From positions 1 to 64,000 of the forward strand of contig NZ_FRDA01000004.1 in NCBI RefSeq assembly GCF_900143095.1: DNA of 64,000 bases. Reading direction: 5' to 3'. The notes under the pieces are model-generated. The model saw only the letters and a list, made by a program, of their open reading frames with translations, had not been told where the DNA came from and made no database searches. The DNA comes from Pseudomonas asturiensis. Lineage in GTDB: Bacteria > Pseudomonadota > Gammaproteobacteria > Pseudomonadales > Pseudomonadaceae. Both the position numbers and the translations under genes were made by a program. This document shows positions 1 to 9,500 of this stretch, in pieces; the stretch's first letter is position 1; each line of letters opens with the position of its first letter.

Positions 1-188
1 TAAGCGCCGCGAATCTTGAACGAGAACACCGGCTGCAGGTCTTCGCGCTTGAGCAGCACCTGGTTGCCAAGGCGCTCGGAGAGCTGTCGTGCGCCTTGCA
101 GCGGGGTCTCGATGGCGACGTCGTAGACGCGGGACGTGAGGATCTTGCGAACGTAGTGATTGAGCAGATCAGGCTGGCCATGACTCAT
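1..188 (-). CDS. ilvA: Threonine dehydratase (biosynthetic), N-terminal part only
   Basis: Catalyses L-threonine to 2-oxobutanoate and ammonia, the first committed step of isoleucine synthesis, with PLP in the cytoplasm. Only the first 62 of about 500 residues lie in the window. They read [20 protein letters not shown] and onward, ending in the PLP-lysine motif SFKIRGA, which is typical of IlvA and related fold-type II enzymes. The start is the ATG at 188-186; an AAGGA Shine-Dalgarno lies just upstream inside a small upstream ORF whose TGA overlaps this ATG (ATGA). The leader ahead of it looks like an attenuator (separate entries). The C-terminal ACT-type regulatory part is outside the window, so the biosynthetic rather than catabolic type is inferred from the N-terminal sequence and the leader. 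Confidence 0.93.
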   Translation of the reverse strand, partial: MSHGQPDLLNHYVRKILTSRVYDVAIETPLQGARQLSERLGNQVLLKREDLQPVFSFKIRGA

Positions 189-295
189 CGCGTCGTTTCC
201 TTACAGGTCGTTGCTTTGCAAGAAGCGCAGCGGGAAGCTGCAGCAATCGAAGGCGAGGACGCAATGAGGGTGATAGAGCGATAGAGAGTGATCAT
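185..295 (-). CDS. Small upstream ORF (36 aa) translationally coupled to ilvA
   Basis: A 36-residue reading frame, [20 protein letters not shown] and onward, has a good Shine-Dalgarno (AGGAG, seven bases before the ATG at 295). Its stop overlaps the ilvA start as ATGA. It lies between the intrinsic terminator of the leader and ilvA, so it would be translated only on read-through transcripts. It is rich in Ser, Thr, Ala, Ile and Cys. I recognise no family. Its likely role is to deliver ribosomes to ilvA by coupling, or to act as a second regulatory peptide; it may not make a stable product. Confidence 0.5.
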   Translation of the reverse strand: MITLYRSITLIASSPSIAAASRCASCKATTCKETTR

Positions 296-334
296 GTCTG
301 ACTCCTGTTGAGCGTTAGGTGGCTCTGGAGGCAG

Positions 335-365
335 AAAAAAACCCGCCTCCAGGGCGGGTTTTTTT
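335..365 (-). terminator. Intrinsic terminator inside the ilvA leader
   Basis: A perfect stem CCCGCC (342-347) / GGCGGG (353-358) with a 5-base loop is extended by A7/T7 tracts on both sides. It is symmetrical and could act in either direction. Nothing upstream on the plus strand needs it, whereas on the minus strand it sits between the leader peptide and ilvA, so it is read as the attenuator terminator. Confidence 0.8.
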
Positions 366-376
366 GCAAACGTCGG

Positions 377-442
377 CTAACCCGCCATGACTGGAATGAC
401 GGTAATAATAATCTGGCCGAGGTTTTGCTTGATTGGGTTCAT
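377..442 (-). CDS. ilvA leader peptide (21 aa, Ile-rich)
   Basis: The ORF reads MNPIKQNLGQIIITVIPVMA followed by Gly and TAG. Five of 21 codons are isoleucine, three of them consecutive ATT codons at positions 11-13, with two Val codons close by. No Shine-Dalgarno is visible before the ATG, but a promoter-like TTGACT / TACCCT pair with an 18-base gap puts the predicted transcript start within a base or so of the ATG, so the ORF may be read from a leaderless message. The stop codon lies 12 bases before the terminator. Codon content, position and the antiterminator pairing support a regulatory peptide. Confidence 0.65.
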   Translation of the reverse strand: MNPIKQNLGQIIITVIPVMAG

Positions 443-449
443 GGTCTGG

Positions 450-479
450 AGGGTAGGGCGGCCCGGGTAATGAAGTCAA
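450..479 (-). promoter_or_regulatory. Putative sigma70 promoter of the ilvA leader
   Basis: On the minus strand TTGACT (479-474) is followed after 18 bases by TACCCT (455-450). The -35 element is good (5 of 6) and the -10 is weak. The predicted start near 443-442 coincides with the leader-peptide ATG. Confidence 0.35.
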
Positions 480-663
480 GGTTTGATTGGCGACCCTGTA
501 CGACGTTCTGCGTCTGAAGTTCCTGTCGGATTTTTCGTTTATCGAGTGGTATCAACATTTTTGTTTCACATTGGCACTTTAATGTTGATCCCACGGTCAG
601 TTATCTCAGCTTTACTGAACGTGGCAACACGTGAATGACTCAATCAGCCAAGAGGGCGAAAAA

Positions 664-750
664 ATGGATGAATATCAAGAAGAACTGCTCGAATACCGCG
701 CATCGGAACTGGACCCGGTAGAGCCTGCCGACGACGCCACCGAACTGTGA
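664..750 (+). CDS. Very small acidic protein (28 aa), unknown function
   Basis: The reading frame is MDEYQEELLEYRASELDPVE and onward, 28 residues, with about one third Asp/Glu and almost no basic residues. A purine-rich GAGGG lies about 7 bases before the ATG. It is too small for confident family assignment. I have a weak impression that similar acidic mini-proteins occur in other pseudomonads, which would make it real rather than chance. It lies alone between the ilvA leader and the convergent AraC-type gene. The 180 bases upstream are AT-richer than the surroundings and probably hold its promoter. Confidence 0.45.
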   Translation: MDEYQEELLEYRASELDPVEPADDATEL

Positions 751-756
751 AGGGCG

Positions 757-1797
757 TCAGGCGCTTCGACGCTGGCTGCGGCGGAACTCTCCAGGTGTCT
801 GTCCGTTCCAGCGTTTGAAAGCGCGTTGAAAGGCCTCAGCGGAGGCAAAGCCCAGCAGGTAGGCGATTTCTCCGAATGCCAGTTCGGTGTCGCGAATGTA
901 GGTCATTGCCAAGTCACGGCGTGTGTCATTGAGGACCGCGCGAAAGCGAGTGCCTTCCTCGGCCAGCTTGCGACGCAGTGTCCAGGTCGGCAGTTTCAAC
1001 CTTGCCGCCACTTCCTCCAGATCCGGTTCCCGCCCACCGCTCAATAGCGGCCCCAGCAATTGCGTGATGCGCTCGCGCAGGCTGCGCGTGCGGGTCAGTT
1101 GGTCCAGCTCCTTCTCACACAGTTGCAGCAGATGCCGCCAGGTGCTCGGGCAGTGGTCGGGGTTTCTCAATGCCAGGCTGTCCAGATCCAGACGAAGCTG
1201 ATTGGTCGTTGCACCGAACGCAATCGGGGTGTCGCTCAATGGCGTGTATTGCCCCGCGTAATCAGGTGCGTCGAACTCGATTTCGATTCGCTGCGCGCGC
1301 AATGCATGGCCAGCCAGCGATGACAGTTGGGTGATCCAGCCGCTCAGGATCGAATCCACCACAAAACGGTTGTAGGTGTTGTACGGGTTGATGGAATAGA
1401 AGCGCATCCAGGCTCCGCCGGCGTCTTCATGGAAGCCCGACTGGCCTCGATAGTTCGCGCCGTACAGGGCCTCGAAGCGGATCAGGGTGCGGGCTGCCTC
1501 GCGCACAGTAGGCGCTTGCGCCGCCGTGACGCCCGCAAGGCCTGCCTGCGCCATTCGACTGAGCTGACCCATGCGCAACCCCAGGCCCGGCTGTCCGGTG
1601 AGCTGGATGGCCGCGTGGCCCAGGCGCATATAGCGTGGGATCGACAGCCGGGCGCCTGCTTCGCCCAGACGCACAGCGTCCAAGCCATATTGTTCCAGCA
1701 GGACATGGGGATCGTGGCCGAAACTGCTGACCGCGTCGGTCAGGCTCTGAACGAAGCCCACTGAAAGGTCGCCCAGGCGCAGGGTCAGTGTGGGCAT
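757..1797 (-). CDS. AraC-family transcriptional regulator
   Basis: This 346-residue cytoplasmic regulator has the architecture of the OruR/ArgR-like branch. Residues 1-220 form an AraC-type arabinose-binding-like domain (PF12625 type), and residues 235-340 carry the double helix-turn-helix, with VAARLKLPTWTLRRKL as the first helix pair and FGEIAYLLGFASAEAFQRAF as the second, conserved one. It starts two bases after the stop of the upstream nitrilase-like gene and has no clear Shine-Dalgarno, so it is probably translated by coupling. That arrangement suggests it controls, or is sensed through, the product of the nitrilase-like gene. The ligand is unknown. Confidence 0.88.
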   Translation of the reverse strand: MPTLTLRLGDLSVGFVQSLTDAVSSFGHDPHVLLEQYGLDAVRLGEAGARLSIPRYMRLGHAAIQLTGQPGLGLRMGQLSRMAQAGLAGVTAAQAPTVREAARTLIRFEALYGANYRGQSGFHEDAGGAWMRFYSINPYNTYNRFVVDSILSGWITQLSSLAGHALRAQRIEIEFDAPDYAGQYTPLSDTPIAFGATTNQLRLDLDSLALRNPDHCPSTWRHLLQLCEKELDQLTRTRSLRERITQLLGPLLSGGREPDLEEVAARLKLPTWTLRRKLAEEGTRFRAVLNDTRRDLAMTYIRDTELAFGEIAYLLGFASAEAFQRAFKRWNGQTPGEFRRSQRRSA

Positions 1798-1799
1798 CG

Positions 1800-2942
1800 T
1801 TAGAGCCAGACGTTGATCAGGCGTGCGCCAGCCATCGCGCCACTCTGCGCGGGCTCCTCGGCCACGTTTTGCCCGTTATGGCTGACAAAGCTTTGTCCGG
1901 AACTACCCTGATTCCAGAACTGCCCACGCATGAACACACTGATACCCGCCCTGGCCGTGCTCGAAGGTTCACGGGTGCTCAGGGTGAGGCGATGCCAGGC
2001 TTCGCCCTCGCTGAGGCTGCCAGGCTGTAGGTCGAGCCGTGGCGTCTTGTGCGTGCGAGCGCCGCGCCATGGAGACGACCAGCCCGTCCTGCCTGCCACA
2101 AAAGCGGGCACGACAATCAGCTCTGCGCCTTGCTGATTCATGCGCGCATAGCTGTCGGGGTACCAGCTGTCGGTGCCGATCAGAATGCCCAGTCGCCCGG
2201 CGGGTGTGTCGATGACATTGAGTGGAGCATCGCCTGCCGGTTTGACGTAGTGCTTTTGATAGGGGTTGGCGAACAGCTGACGCTGCGCAGGACCGAGCGG
2301 CTTGCCGTCGGCGCCAAAGGTCACGCTGCTGTTGAACAGGGCACCTGTACCGACCTGCAATTGGCCGTTTTCTACACGTGGGTCCGGCAGCACAATCGAG
2401 CCGGCCACGAGCGTCACGCCAAACTCCTTGGCCAGCCCGCCGAACAGCTGTTGGTAATCGTGCGCCATGGCGCGTGACTTCATACGCAGATGGGCATCGT
2501 CCATACGCTTTTCACCCTCTGCGCCGAGGGTGGCCTGGATGAACTTGAACGGGTTGCTCCAGGCCAGCCACTTCATCGCCTCGTCGACCGTGGCCGCCTG
2601 ATAGAACTGGTTCTTTTCACCGCTTGCAAACAGCCAGGTGCCGATATGCTCTGGCATCACGACGATGGTCTTGGCGCTGATCAAACCCTGATCACGCGCC
2701 TGTTGCAGGTAGGCTGCCAGCTTGCGATGCAGGTGCTCCAGGTCCTGGTAGTCGGTGGGAAACAATTCGGGTTCGACGCCCAGCAGGTTGCCTTGTTCAC
2801 CGGGCTGCCCCTCATTGATGGCCAGCCGGATGCGCAGATCCGACAGGTAATGCCCCATCGGGCGCTGTTCGGTCCAGAGCATGTAACTTGCAAGGCTGGC
2901 CAGGCTCACCAGGATGAGGCACGTGGCAAAAAATTTACGCAT
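1800..2942 (-). CDS. Nitrilase-superfamily protein lacking the catalytic Cys (possible pseudoenzyme)
   Basis: A 380-residue carbon-nitrogen hydrolase fold with an N-terminal membrane anchor (residues 3-22), so probably held at the inner membrane facing the periplasm. The family's catalytic Glu is E98 in MPEHIGTW. The nucleophile motif normally reads (I/L)-C-x-D-x-x-(Y/F)-P; here it reads LIGTDSWYP, with Gly256 in place of Cys. Where the family has KxHL this protein has QRQL (220-223), so the catalytic Lys may also be missing. The rest of the barrel (GAELIVVPAF) is intact and there is no frameshift, so the gene looks maintained. It precedes the AraC gene by two bases. It may bind rather than hydrolyse a nitrile or amide. 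No good Shine-Dalgarno is seen before the ATG at 2942. Confidence 0.75.
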   Translation of the reverse strand: MRKFFATCLILVSLASLASYMLWTEQRPMGHYLSDLRIRLAINEGQPGEQGNLLGVEPELFPTDYQDLEHLHRKLAAYLQQARDQGLISAKTIVVMPEHIGTWLFASGEKNQFYQAATVDEAMKWLAWSNPFKFIQATLGAEGEKRMDDAHLRMKSRAMAHDYQQLFGGLAKEFGVTLVAGSIVLPDPRVENGQLQVGTGALFNSSVTFGADGKPLGPAQRQLFANPYQKHYVKPAGDAPLNVIDTPAGRLGILIGTDSWYPDSYARMNQQGAELIVVPAFVAGRTGWSSPWRGARTHKTPRLDLQPGSLSEGEAWHRLTLSTREPSSTARAGISVFMRGQFWNQGSSGQSFVSHNGQNVAEEPAQSGAMAGARLINVWL

Positions 2943-3146
2943 AGGAAGGGCGCAGGGCTGCCATCGGGAAATTGTCGACTAGGGTAGGACTACACTCGGC
3001 GCTTGCCAAGGGGCGCTGTGCGTTTGGATCAATAACTTGTCACTTTCGGTCATTGAGTGTGATCGGATGGCTCTTTACTGTTGCGCCATGAACGGGCCTT
3101 GAGGCTCGAATGAAGAGGGCACACAGAGGCCCTCGTCTATCCGTGA

Positions 3147-5207
<2,061 letters not shown>

Positions 5208-5258
5208 CATCGCGCACTGAGGGGTAGACTGCGCATCGTTCTGTAAACGGCCTTCATC

Positions 5259-6170
5259 ATGATTTGCGACGCCCTCGACTGGCAGCCTGATGCACCCCTT
5301 GAAATCCTCGACTTCGCCTGGTTGCAACAGGCCGGGGTCGAGGTGGCGATTCTGCGTCTGGACCTTATCGACCCGCTGATCAGTGGCAACAAGTGGTTCA
5401 AGCTCATCGGCCACCTGACTCAGGCAGCCAGTCGCGGGGCCGCGGGTGCGATCAGCCTGGGTGGGGCACACTCCAATCATCTTCATGCGCTGGCCGCTGC
5501 CGGCAAACGCTTCGGCTTTCCGACCGCCGGACTGTTACGCGGTCATCCACAGGAAACGCCGACCGTGCTTGATCTGCAGGCCTATGGCATGCAGTTGCAC
5601 TGGCTCGGTTACGCCGGTTATCGCGAGCGGCATGCGGCTGACTTCTGGGTGCCGTGGCAGGCGCACTATCCCGATCTTTACCCGATCCCGGAAGGCGGTG
5701 GCGGCTTGCCGGGAACGGAAGGCTGCGCTCGGCTATTGACGCTTGTTCGCAGCCAGCTCAGGCAGTGTGGCTGGGACGAGTATCACGGCTGGTGGCTGGC
5801 CGCCGGGACCGGCACGACGCTGGGCGGGCTGGTTATCGCCGAGCAGGGAGCCCATCCGGTGTACGGCGCGATGGCGGTGCCGGATGATCATGGCGTGGCG
5901 CAGAACGTTACTGCGCTGGTCGGCGTTGATACGTCGGGCTGGCAGTTGCTCGATGCCAGTCGGGGAGCGTTTGCCCGCACCGATCCGGTGTTGCTGGAGT
6001 TCCTGGCTCGCAGCGAAACGCAAAGTGGTGTGCCGTTGGAGCCGCTCTATACGGGCAAAGCGTTGCTGGCGCTACACGACGATGTACTGGCTGGCCGCTT
6101 CATGCCCGGCACCCGATTGATCTTCGTCCATACCGGTGGGTTGCAGGGGCGGCGTGCTGCTCTGATGTAG
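5259..6170 (+). CDS. PLP-dependent ACC deaminase / D-cysteine desulfhydrase family protein
   Basis: A 303-residue fold-type II PLP enzyme. The motif SGNKWFKL (42-49) carries the PLP lysine, followed by the substrate-loop SLGGAHSNHLHALAA near residue 70 and the glycine-rich phosphate-binding stretch AAGTGTTLGGL near 185. True ACC deaminase has a longer, different N-terminus and conserved tyrosines that I cannot confirm here, so D-cysteine desulfhydrase-like or general D-amino-acid lyase activity is equally likely. It begins 51 bases after fadH and could be co-transcribed, although a weak Shine-Dalgarno suggests modest translation. Confidence 0.82.
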   Translation: MICDALDWQPDAPLEILDFAWLQQAGVEVAILRLDLIDPLISGNKWFKLIGHLTQAASRGAAGAISLGGAHSNHLHALAAAGKRFGFPTAGLLRGHPQETPTVLDLQAYGMQLHWLGYAGYRERHAADFWVPWQAHYPDLYPIPEGGGGLPGTEGCARLLTLVRSQLRQCGWDEYHGWWLAAGTGTTLGGLVIAEQGAHPVYGAMAVPDDHGVAQNVTALVGVDTSGWQLLDASRGAFARTDPVLLEFLARSETQSGVPLEPLYTGKALLALHDDVLAGRFMPGTRLIFVHTGGLQGRRAALM

Positions 6171-6187
6171 CGTTGTGGAAAATACCG

Positions 6188-6470
6188 CCGGCCCCTTCGC
6201 GAGCAAGCTCGCTCCCACTGGCTGAAACCGGTTTCCGTGGTAGTGGACCGGGCGGCGTTCCCGTTGTCCACGAAGACTGACTTTCAGGCGCAACCCTTCG
6301 ACTGACTACACCGGCCCATTCGCGGACGAGTCCGCTCCCACTGGCTGAAACCGGTTTCCGTGGGAGTGGACCGGGCGGCGTTCCGTTTGTCCACGAAGAC
6401 TGACTTTCAGGCGCAACCTCTCGGCTGAATGTGCCGGTTCCTTCGCGGACAATCCGCCTTCGATGGCCCC
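6188..6470. repeat. 123-bp tandem repeat with REP-like hairpins (two and a part copies)
   Basis: Two nearly identical units begin near 6190 and 6313, with a third, decayed partial unit from about 6436. Equivalent TTCGC bases lie at 6196, 6319 and 6442, an exact 123-base period. Each unit starts with a small hairpin (GCGAGCAAGCTCGC in unit 1, GCGGACGAGTCCGC in unit 2) followed by a shared stretch CCACTGGCTGAAACCGGTTT. No gene is seen in 6171-6632 apart from these repeats and about 160 bases of unique sequence before the next gene. Confidence 0.85.
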
Positions 6471-6632
6471 GCCTCTGCCAGAACGAACGCCCGTCCCAGA
6501 GCCTTGGCATGAAATCTGTACCGAATATGCCGAGGCGTCGGCCCTGAATACGCGGATGACTTTTCTGGACTGAGGTGTCCGGGTCGCTGTCTCGATAATC
6601 GATCCATTCCAGATCATGACGCCGAGGTCAGC

Positions 6633-7979
6633 ATGACAACCACCGCCGCAGAAAACGTTGATCCTGCCACACTGAGAAAAGTCATCGTGGCCGCTGCCAT
6701 TGGCAATTTTGTCGAGTGGTTCGATTTCGCTGTTTATGGCTTTCTGGCCACCACCATCGCCTTGCAGTTCTTTCCCAGCGGCGACACCAGTGCTGCGCTG
6801 TTGAAAACTTTTGCGGTGTTTGCTGTGGCATTCGCCTTCCGGCCTTTGGGCGGGATCTTTTTCGGCATGCTGGGCGACCGCATAGGCCGTAAGCGGACCC
6901 TGGCGATGACCATTCTGTTGATGGCGGCGGCGACTACGCTGATCGGGTTGTTGCCCACCTATGCGGCCATTGGTGTCACTGCGCCGATTCTGCTGACCAT
7001 CATTCGTTGTGCCCAAGGCTTCTCGGCCGGTGGTGAATACGCGGGTGCCTGTGCCTACCTGATGGAGCATGCCCCGCGCACGCAGCGTGCCTGGTATGGC
7101 AGCTTCGTCCCGGTGTCGACCTTTTCCGCGTTCGCTGCAGCGGCCGTGGTGGCGTATGCACTCGAGGCCTCGTTGTCTTCAGAAGCCATGGGCAGTTGGG
7201 GCTGGCGTCTGCCGTTTCTGATTGCAGCGCCGCTGGGGCTGGTGGGCCTGTACTTGCGCTGGAAGCTGGACGAAACCCCGGCGTTCCAGGCGGTGACTCA
7301 GGAGCATGCGGTCGCCCATTCGCCCCTCAAGGAAACACTGCGCAACCACGCAGGTGCTATCTGCTGCCTGGGCGCTTTCGTGTCACTGACCGCGTTGTCG
7401 TTTTATATGTTCACCACCTATTTCGCGACCTATCTGCAGGTGGCGGGTGGCTTGAGCCGGGCTTCGGCACTGCTGGTGTCGTTGATCGCCCTGGCGTTTG
7501 CCGCCGTCATTTGTCCGCTTGCGGGCGCTTACTCGGACCGCGTAGGCCGGCGCGTGACCATGGCCACGGCCTGCATTCTGTTGATGCTGGTGGTGTTCCC
7601 TTCGTTTTTGATGGCCAGTTCCGGCTCGTTCGCAGCGTCTGTGGTCGGTGTGATGCTGCTGGCAGTGGGCGCAGTATTATGTGGCGTGGTGACGGCGGCG
7701 TTGCTGTCCGAGACCTTTCCGACGCGCACGCGGTACACGGCGTCGGCGATCACCTACAACATGGCCTACACATTGTTTGGCGGCACAGCGCCGTTGATGG
7801 CGACCTGGCTGATCAGTACGACCGGCAGCAACCTGTCACCGGCGTTCTACCTGATCGCCGTAGCGGTAATGGCCATGGTGGGAGGCCTGGCCTTGCCCGA
7901 GACCTCGAGGGTTTCGTTGCATGACGTGGCGGCAGCGGACAAAGGCACGGCGGTGGGCTCGGCGCAGACGCACGCATGA
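6633..7979 (+). CDS. MFS transporter, metabolite:H+ symporter (MHS) family
   Basis: A 448-residue inner-membrane protein with 12 predicted helices. The N-terminal motif GNFVEWFDFAVYGF and the loop motif GDRIGRKRTL are hallmarks of the MHS branch (ShiA, KgtP, ProP, citrate and dicarboxylate carriers). It probably imports an organic acid or compatible solute by proton symport; the substrate cannot be read from sequence. GAGG lies about six bases before the ATG. It is a single gene downstream of the 123-bp repeats, with no enzyme neighbour to indicate the substrate. Confidence 0.85.
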   Translation: MTTTAAENVDPATLRKVIVAAAIGNFVEWFDFAVYGFLATTIALQFFPSGDTSAALLKTFAVFAVAFAFRPLGGIFFGMLGDRIGRKRTLAMTILLMAAATTLIGLLPTYAAIGVTAPILLTIIRCAQGFSAGGEYAGACAYLMEHAPRTQRAWYGSFVPVSTFSAFAAAAVVAYALEASLSSEAMGSWGWRLPFLIAAPLGLVGLYLRWKLDETPAFQAVTQEHAVAHSPLKETLRNHAGAICCLGAFVSLTALSFYMFTTYFATYLQVAGGLSRASALLVSLIALAFAAVICPLAGAYSDRVGRRVTMATACILLMLVVFPSFLMASSGSFAASVVGVMLLAVGAVLCGVVTAALLSETFPTRTRYTASAITYNMAYTLFGGTAPLMATWLISTTGSNLSPAFYLIAVAVMAMVGGLALPETSRVSLHDVAAADKGTAVGSAQTHA

Positions 7980-8282
7980 CGTCTGCACGGGGTATGCAGA
8001 GGTCAATAGCGCATTGAAGCCGGGGTAAGCCAGCAGCGACGGGATAAATTACCGATCCCACGCAGTGCTGCGTTTACCCCGCAACGCCTGTGCATAACGC
8101 TGAGCCTTGTGCCCGATAATGCCGTGCAGGACGCTCTGCGCCCGTACGGGTGGCTGAACCGCTCAACGAAAACGCAACAAAACGTGGCACTACTGCCCCG
8201 AAAAATGGCACATTGGCGCGCCCTGGTACGCGTGACACATCTTGTAATCATCCGTCCGGGGACACCCGAAAACCTTTTACGG
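7980..8282. other. Intergenic region before the fosmidomycin-resistance-like gene
   Basis: About 300 bases without a convincing gene. It holds a few loose inverted repeats (GGGATAAATTACCGATCCC around 8040-8058; GGGGTAA near 8024 against TTACCCC near 8075) but no T-tract, REP element or recognisable ArsR-type operator. The promoter for the following two-gene unit presumably lies in the AT-richer part near 8230-8280. Confidence 0.5.
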
Positions 8283-9500
8283 ATGAATTCCATGGCGACC
8301 AGTGCTCAGCCAGGTGCGGCGACGGCCACGACAACTCCACACTCCAGCCCGCTGGTGATGCGCATCATCGGTGCCGTTGCCCTTGCGCACCTGATCAATG
8401 ACCTGATTCAGGCGATCCTGCCGTCGATCTACCCGATGCTCAAGGCCAGTTATGACCTGAGCTTCACCCAGATCGGCCTGATCACCCTGACGTTTCAGAT
8501 CACCGCGTCGCTGTTGCAGCCTTGGGTCGGGTATTACACGGACCGTCATCCCAATCCACTGGTATTGCCGGTCGGTTCGATCTGTACCCTGATCGGTATC
8601 GTGATGATGTCGATGGTCGGCAGTTTTCCGTTGATCCTGCTCGCCGCCGCACTGATCGGTATCGGTTCGTCCACCTTTCATCCGGAAGCCTCGCGTATTG
8701 CGCGGCTGGCCTCGGGCGGGCGTTTCGGCTTGGCGCAATCGACGTTTCAGGTAGGCGGCAACACCGGTTCTGCGCTCGGCCCGTTGCTGGCGGCGGCGAT
8801 CATCATTCCGTTCGGGCAGGGCAACGTCGCCTGGATTGGTCTGTTCGCGCTGTTTTCCCTGGGCTTGCTCTACGCGATCAGCCGCTGGTATCGCGCGCAC
8901 TTGAACCTGTTCAAGCTCAAGGCCGGTCAGGCCGCCACCCACGGCCTGTCGAGAAACCGGGTCATCGCCTCGCTGGCAGTGCTGGCGTTCCTGGTGTTTT
9001 CCAAGTTCTTCTACATGACCAGCCTGACCAGCTACTTCACGTTTTACCTGATCGAGAAGTTCGACCTCTCGGTGGCCAGCTCGCAGTTGCACTTGTTCCT
9101 GTTTCTGGGCGCAGTGGCGGCGGGTACGTTCTTTGGTGGCCCGATTGGCGACAAGATCGGCCGAAAGGCGGTTATCTGGTTCTCGATCCTCGGTGCGGCT
9201 CCGTTCACCCTGGCGCTGCCTTACGCCGATCTGTTCTGGACCAGCGTGTTGAGCGTGATCATCGGCTTCGTGCTGGCTTCGGCGTTCTCCGCCATCGTGG
9301 TCTACGCCCAGGAATTGGTACCCGGTAACGTTGGCATGATTGCCGGTCTGTTCTTTGGCCTGATGTTCGGCTTCGGCGGCATCGGTGCAGCCTTGCTCGG
9401 TCATCTGGCCGACACCCACGGCATCCTGTTTGTCTACAACCTGTGTTCGTACCTGCCGTTGCTCGGCATCTTCGCGATTTTCCTGCCCCGGACCAAATGA
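8283..9500 (+). CDS. MFS transporter, fosmidomycin-resistance (Fsr) family
   Basis: An efflux carrier of about 405 residues in the inner membrane, with 12 helices, of the Fsr type ([18 protein letters not shown] near residue 35 and [18 protein letters not shown] near 140 are characteristic of this family). Family members export fosmidomycin and sometimes other small acids. The frame stays open upstream to 8109, but that part is basic and has no membrane character, so I start at the ATG at 8283; an ATG at 8292 is nearly as good. Its TGA overlaps the arsB start as ATGA, so the two are translationally coupled. Confidence 0.82.
   Translation: MNSMATSAQPGAATATTTPHSSPLVMRIIGAVALAHLINDLIQAILPSIYPMLKASYDLSFTQIGLITLTFQITASLLQPWVGYYTDRHPNPLVLPVGSICTLIGIVMMSMVGSFPLILLAAALIGIGSSTFHPEASRIARLASGGRFGLAQSTFQVGGNTGSALGPLLAAAIIIPFGQGNVAWIGLFALFSLGLLYAISRWYRAHLNLFKLKAGQAATHGLSRNRVIASLAVLAFLVFSKFFYMTSLTSYFTFYLIEKFDLSVASSQLHLFLFLGAVAAGTFFGGPIGDKIGRKAVIWFSILGAAPFTLALPYADLFWTSVLSVIIGFVLASAFSAIVVYAQELVPGNVGMIAGLFFGLMFGFGGIGAALLGHLADTHGILFVYNLCSYLPLLGIFAIFLPRTK

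Larger units (their letters stand above)
335..442 (-). promoter_or_regulatory. Predicted ilvA transcription attenuator
   Basis: Three parts lie in order on the minus strand. First is a 21-codon leader ORF with an Ile-Ile-Ile-Thr-Val-Ile run. Second, its last codons contain GGCGGGTT (plus-strand 379-386). Third is an intrinsic terminator at 365-335 whose 5' arm, AACCCGCC, is exactly complementary to that GGCGGGTT. A ribosome finishing the leader would mask GGCGGGTT and let the terminator form. A ribosome stalled on the Ile codons would leave it free to pair with the terminator arm and allow read-through. This is the classic amino-acid attenuation design and fits isoleucine control of threonine dehydratase. 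The pairing is seen in the sequence; the mechanism is inferred. Confidence 0.72.

Noticed and set aside
575..595. Sigma54-type promoter (TTGGCAC... ) before the 28-aa ORF
   Set aside because: The -24 part is fair, but the -12 GC at the required 10-base distance is missing.
6100..7070. Overlapping minus-strand ORFs across the 123-bp repeats
   Set aside because: They repeat the same residues because the DNA repeats, cross into the MFS gene antisense, and lack ribosome sites.
8109..8282. N-terminal extension of the Fsr-type transporter
   Set aside because: The extra 58 residues are basic and non-hydrophobic and have no ribosome site; family members start near the chosen ATG.
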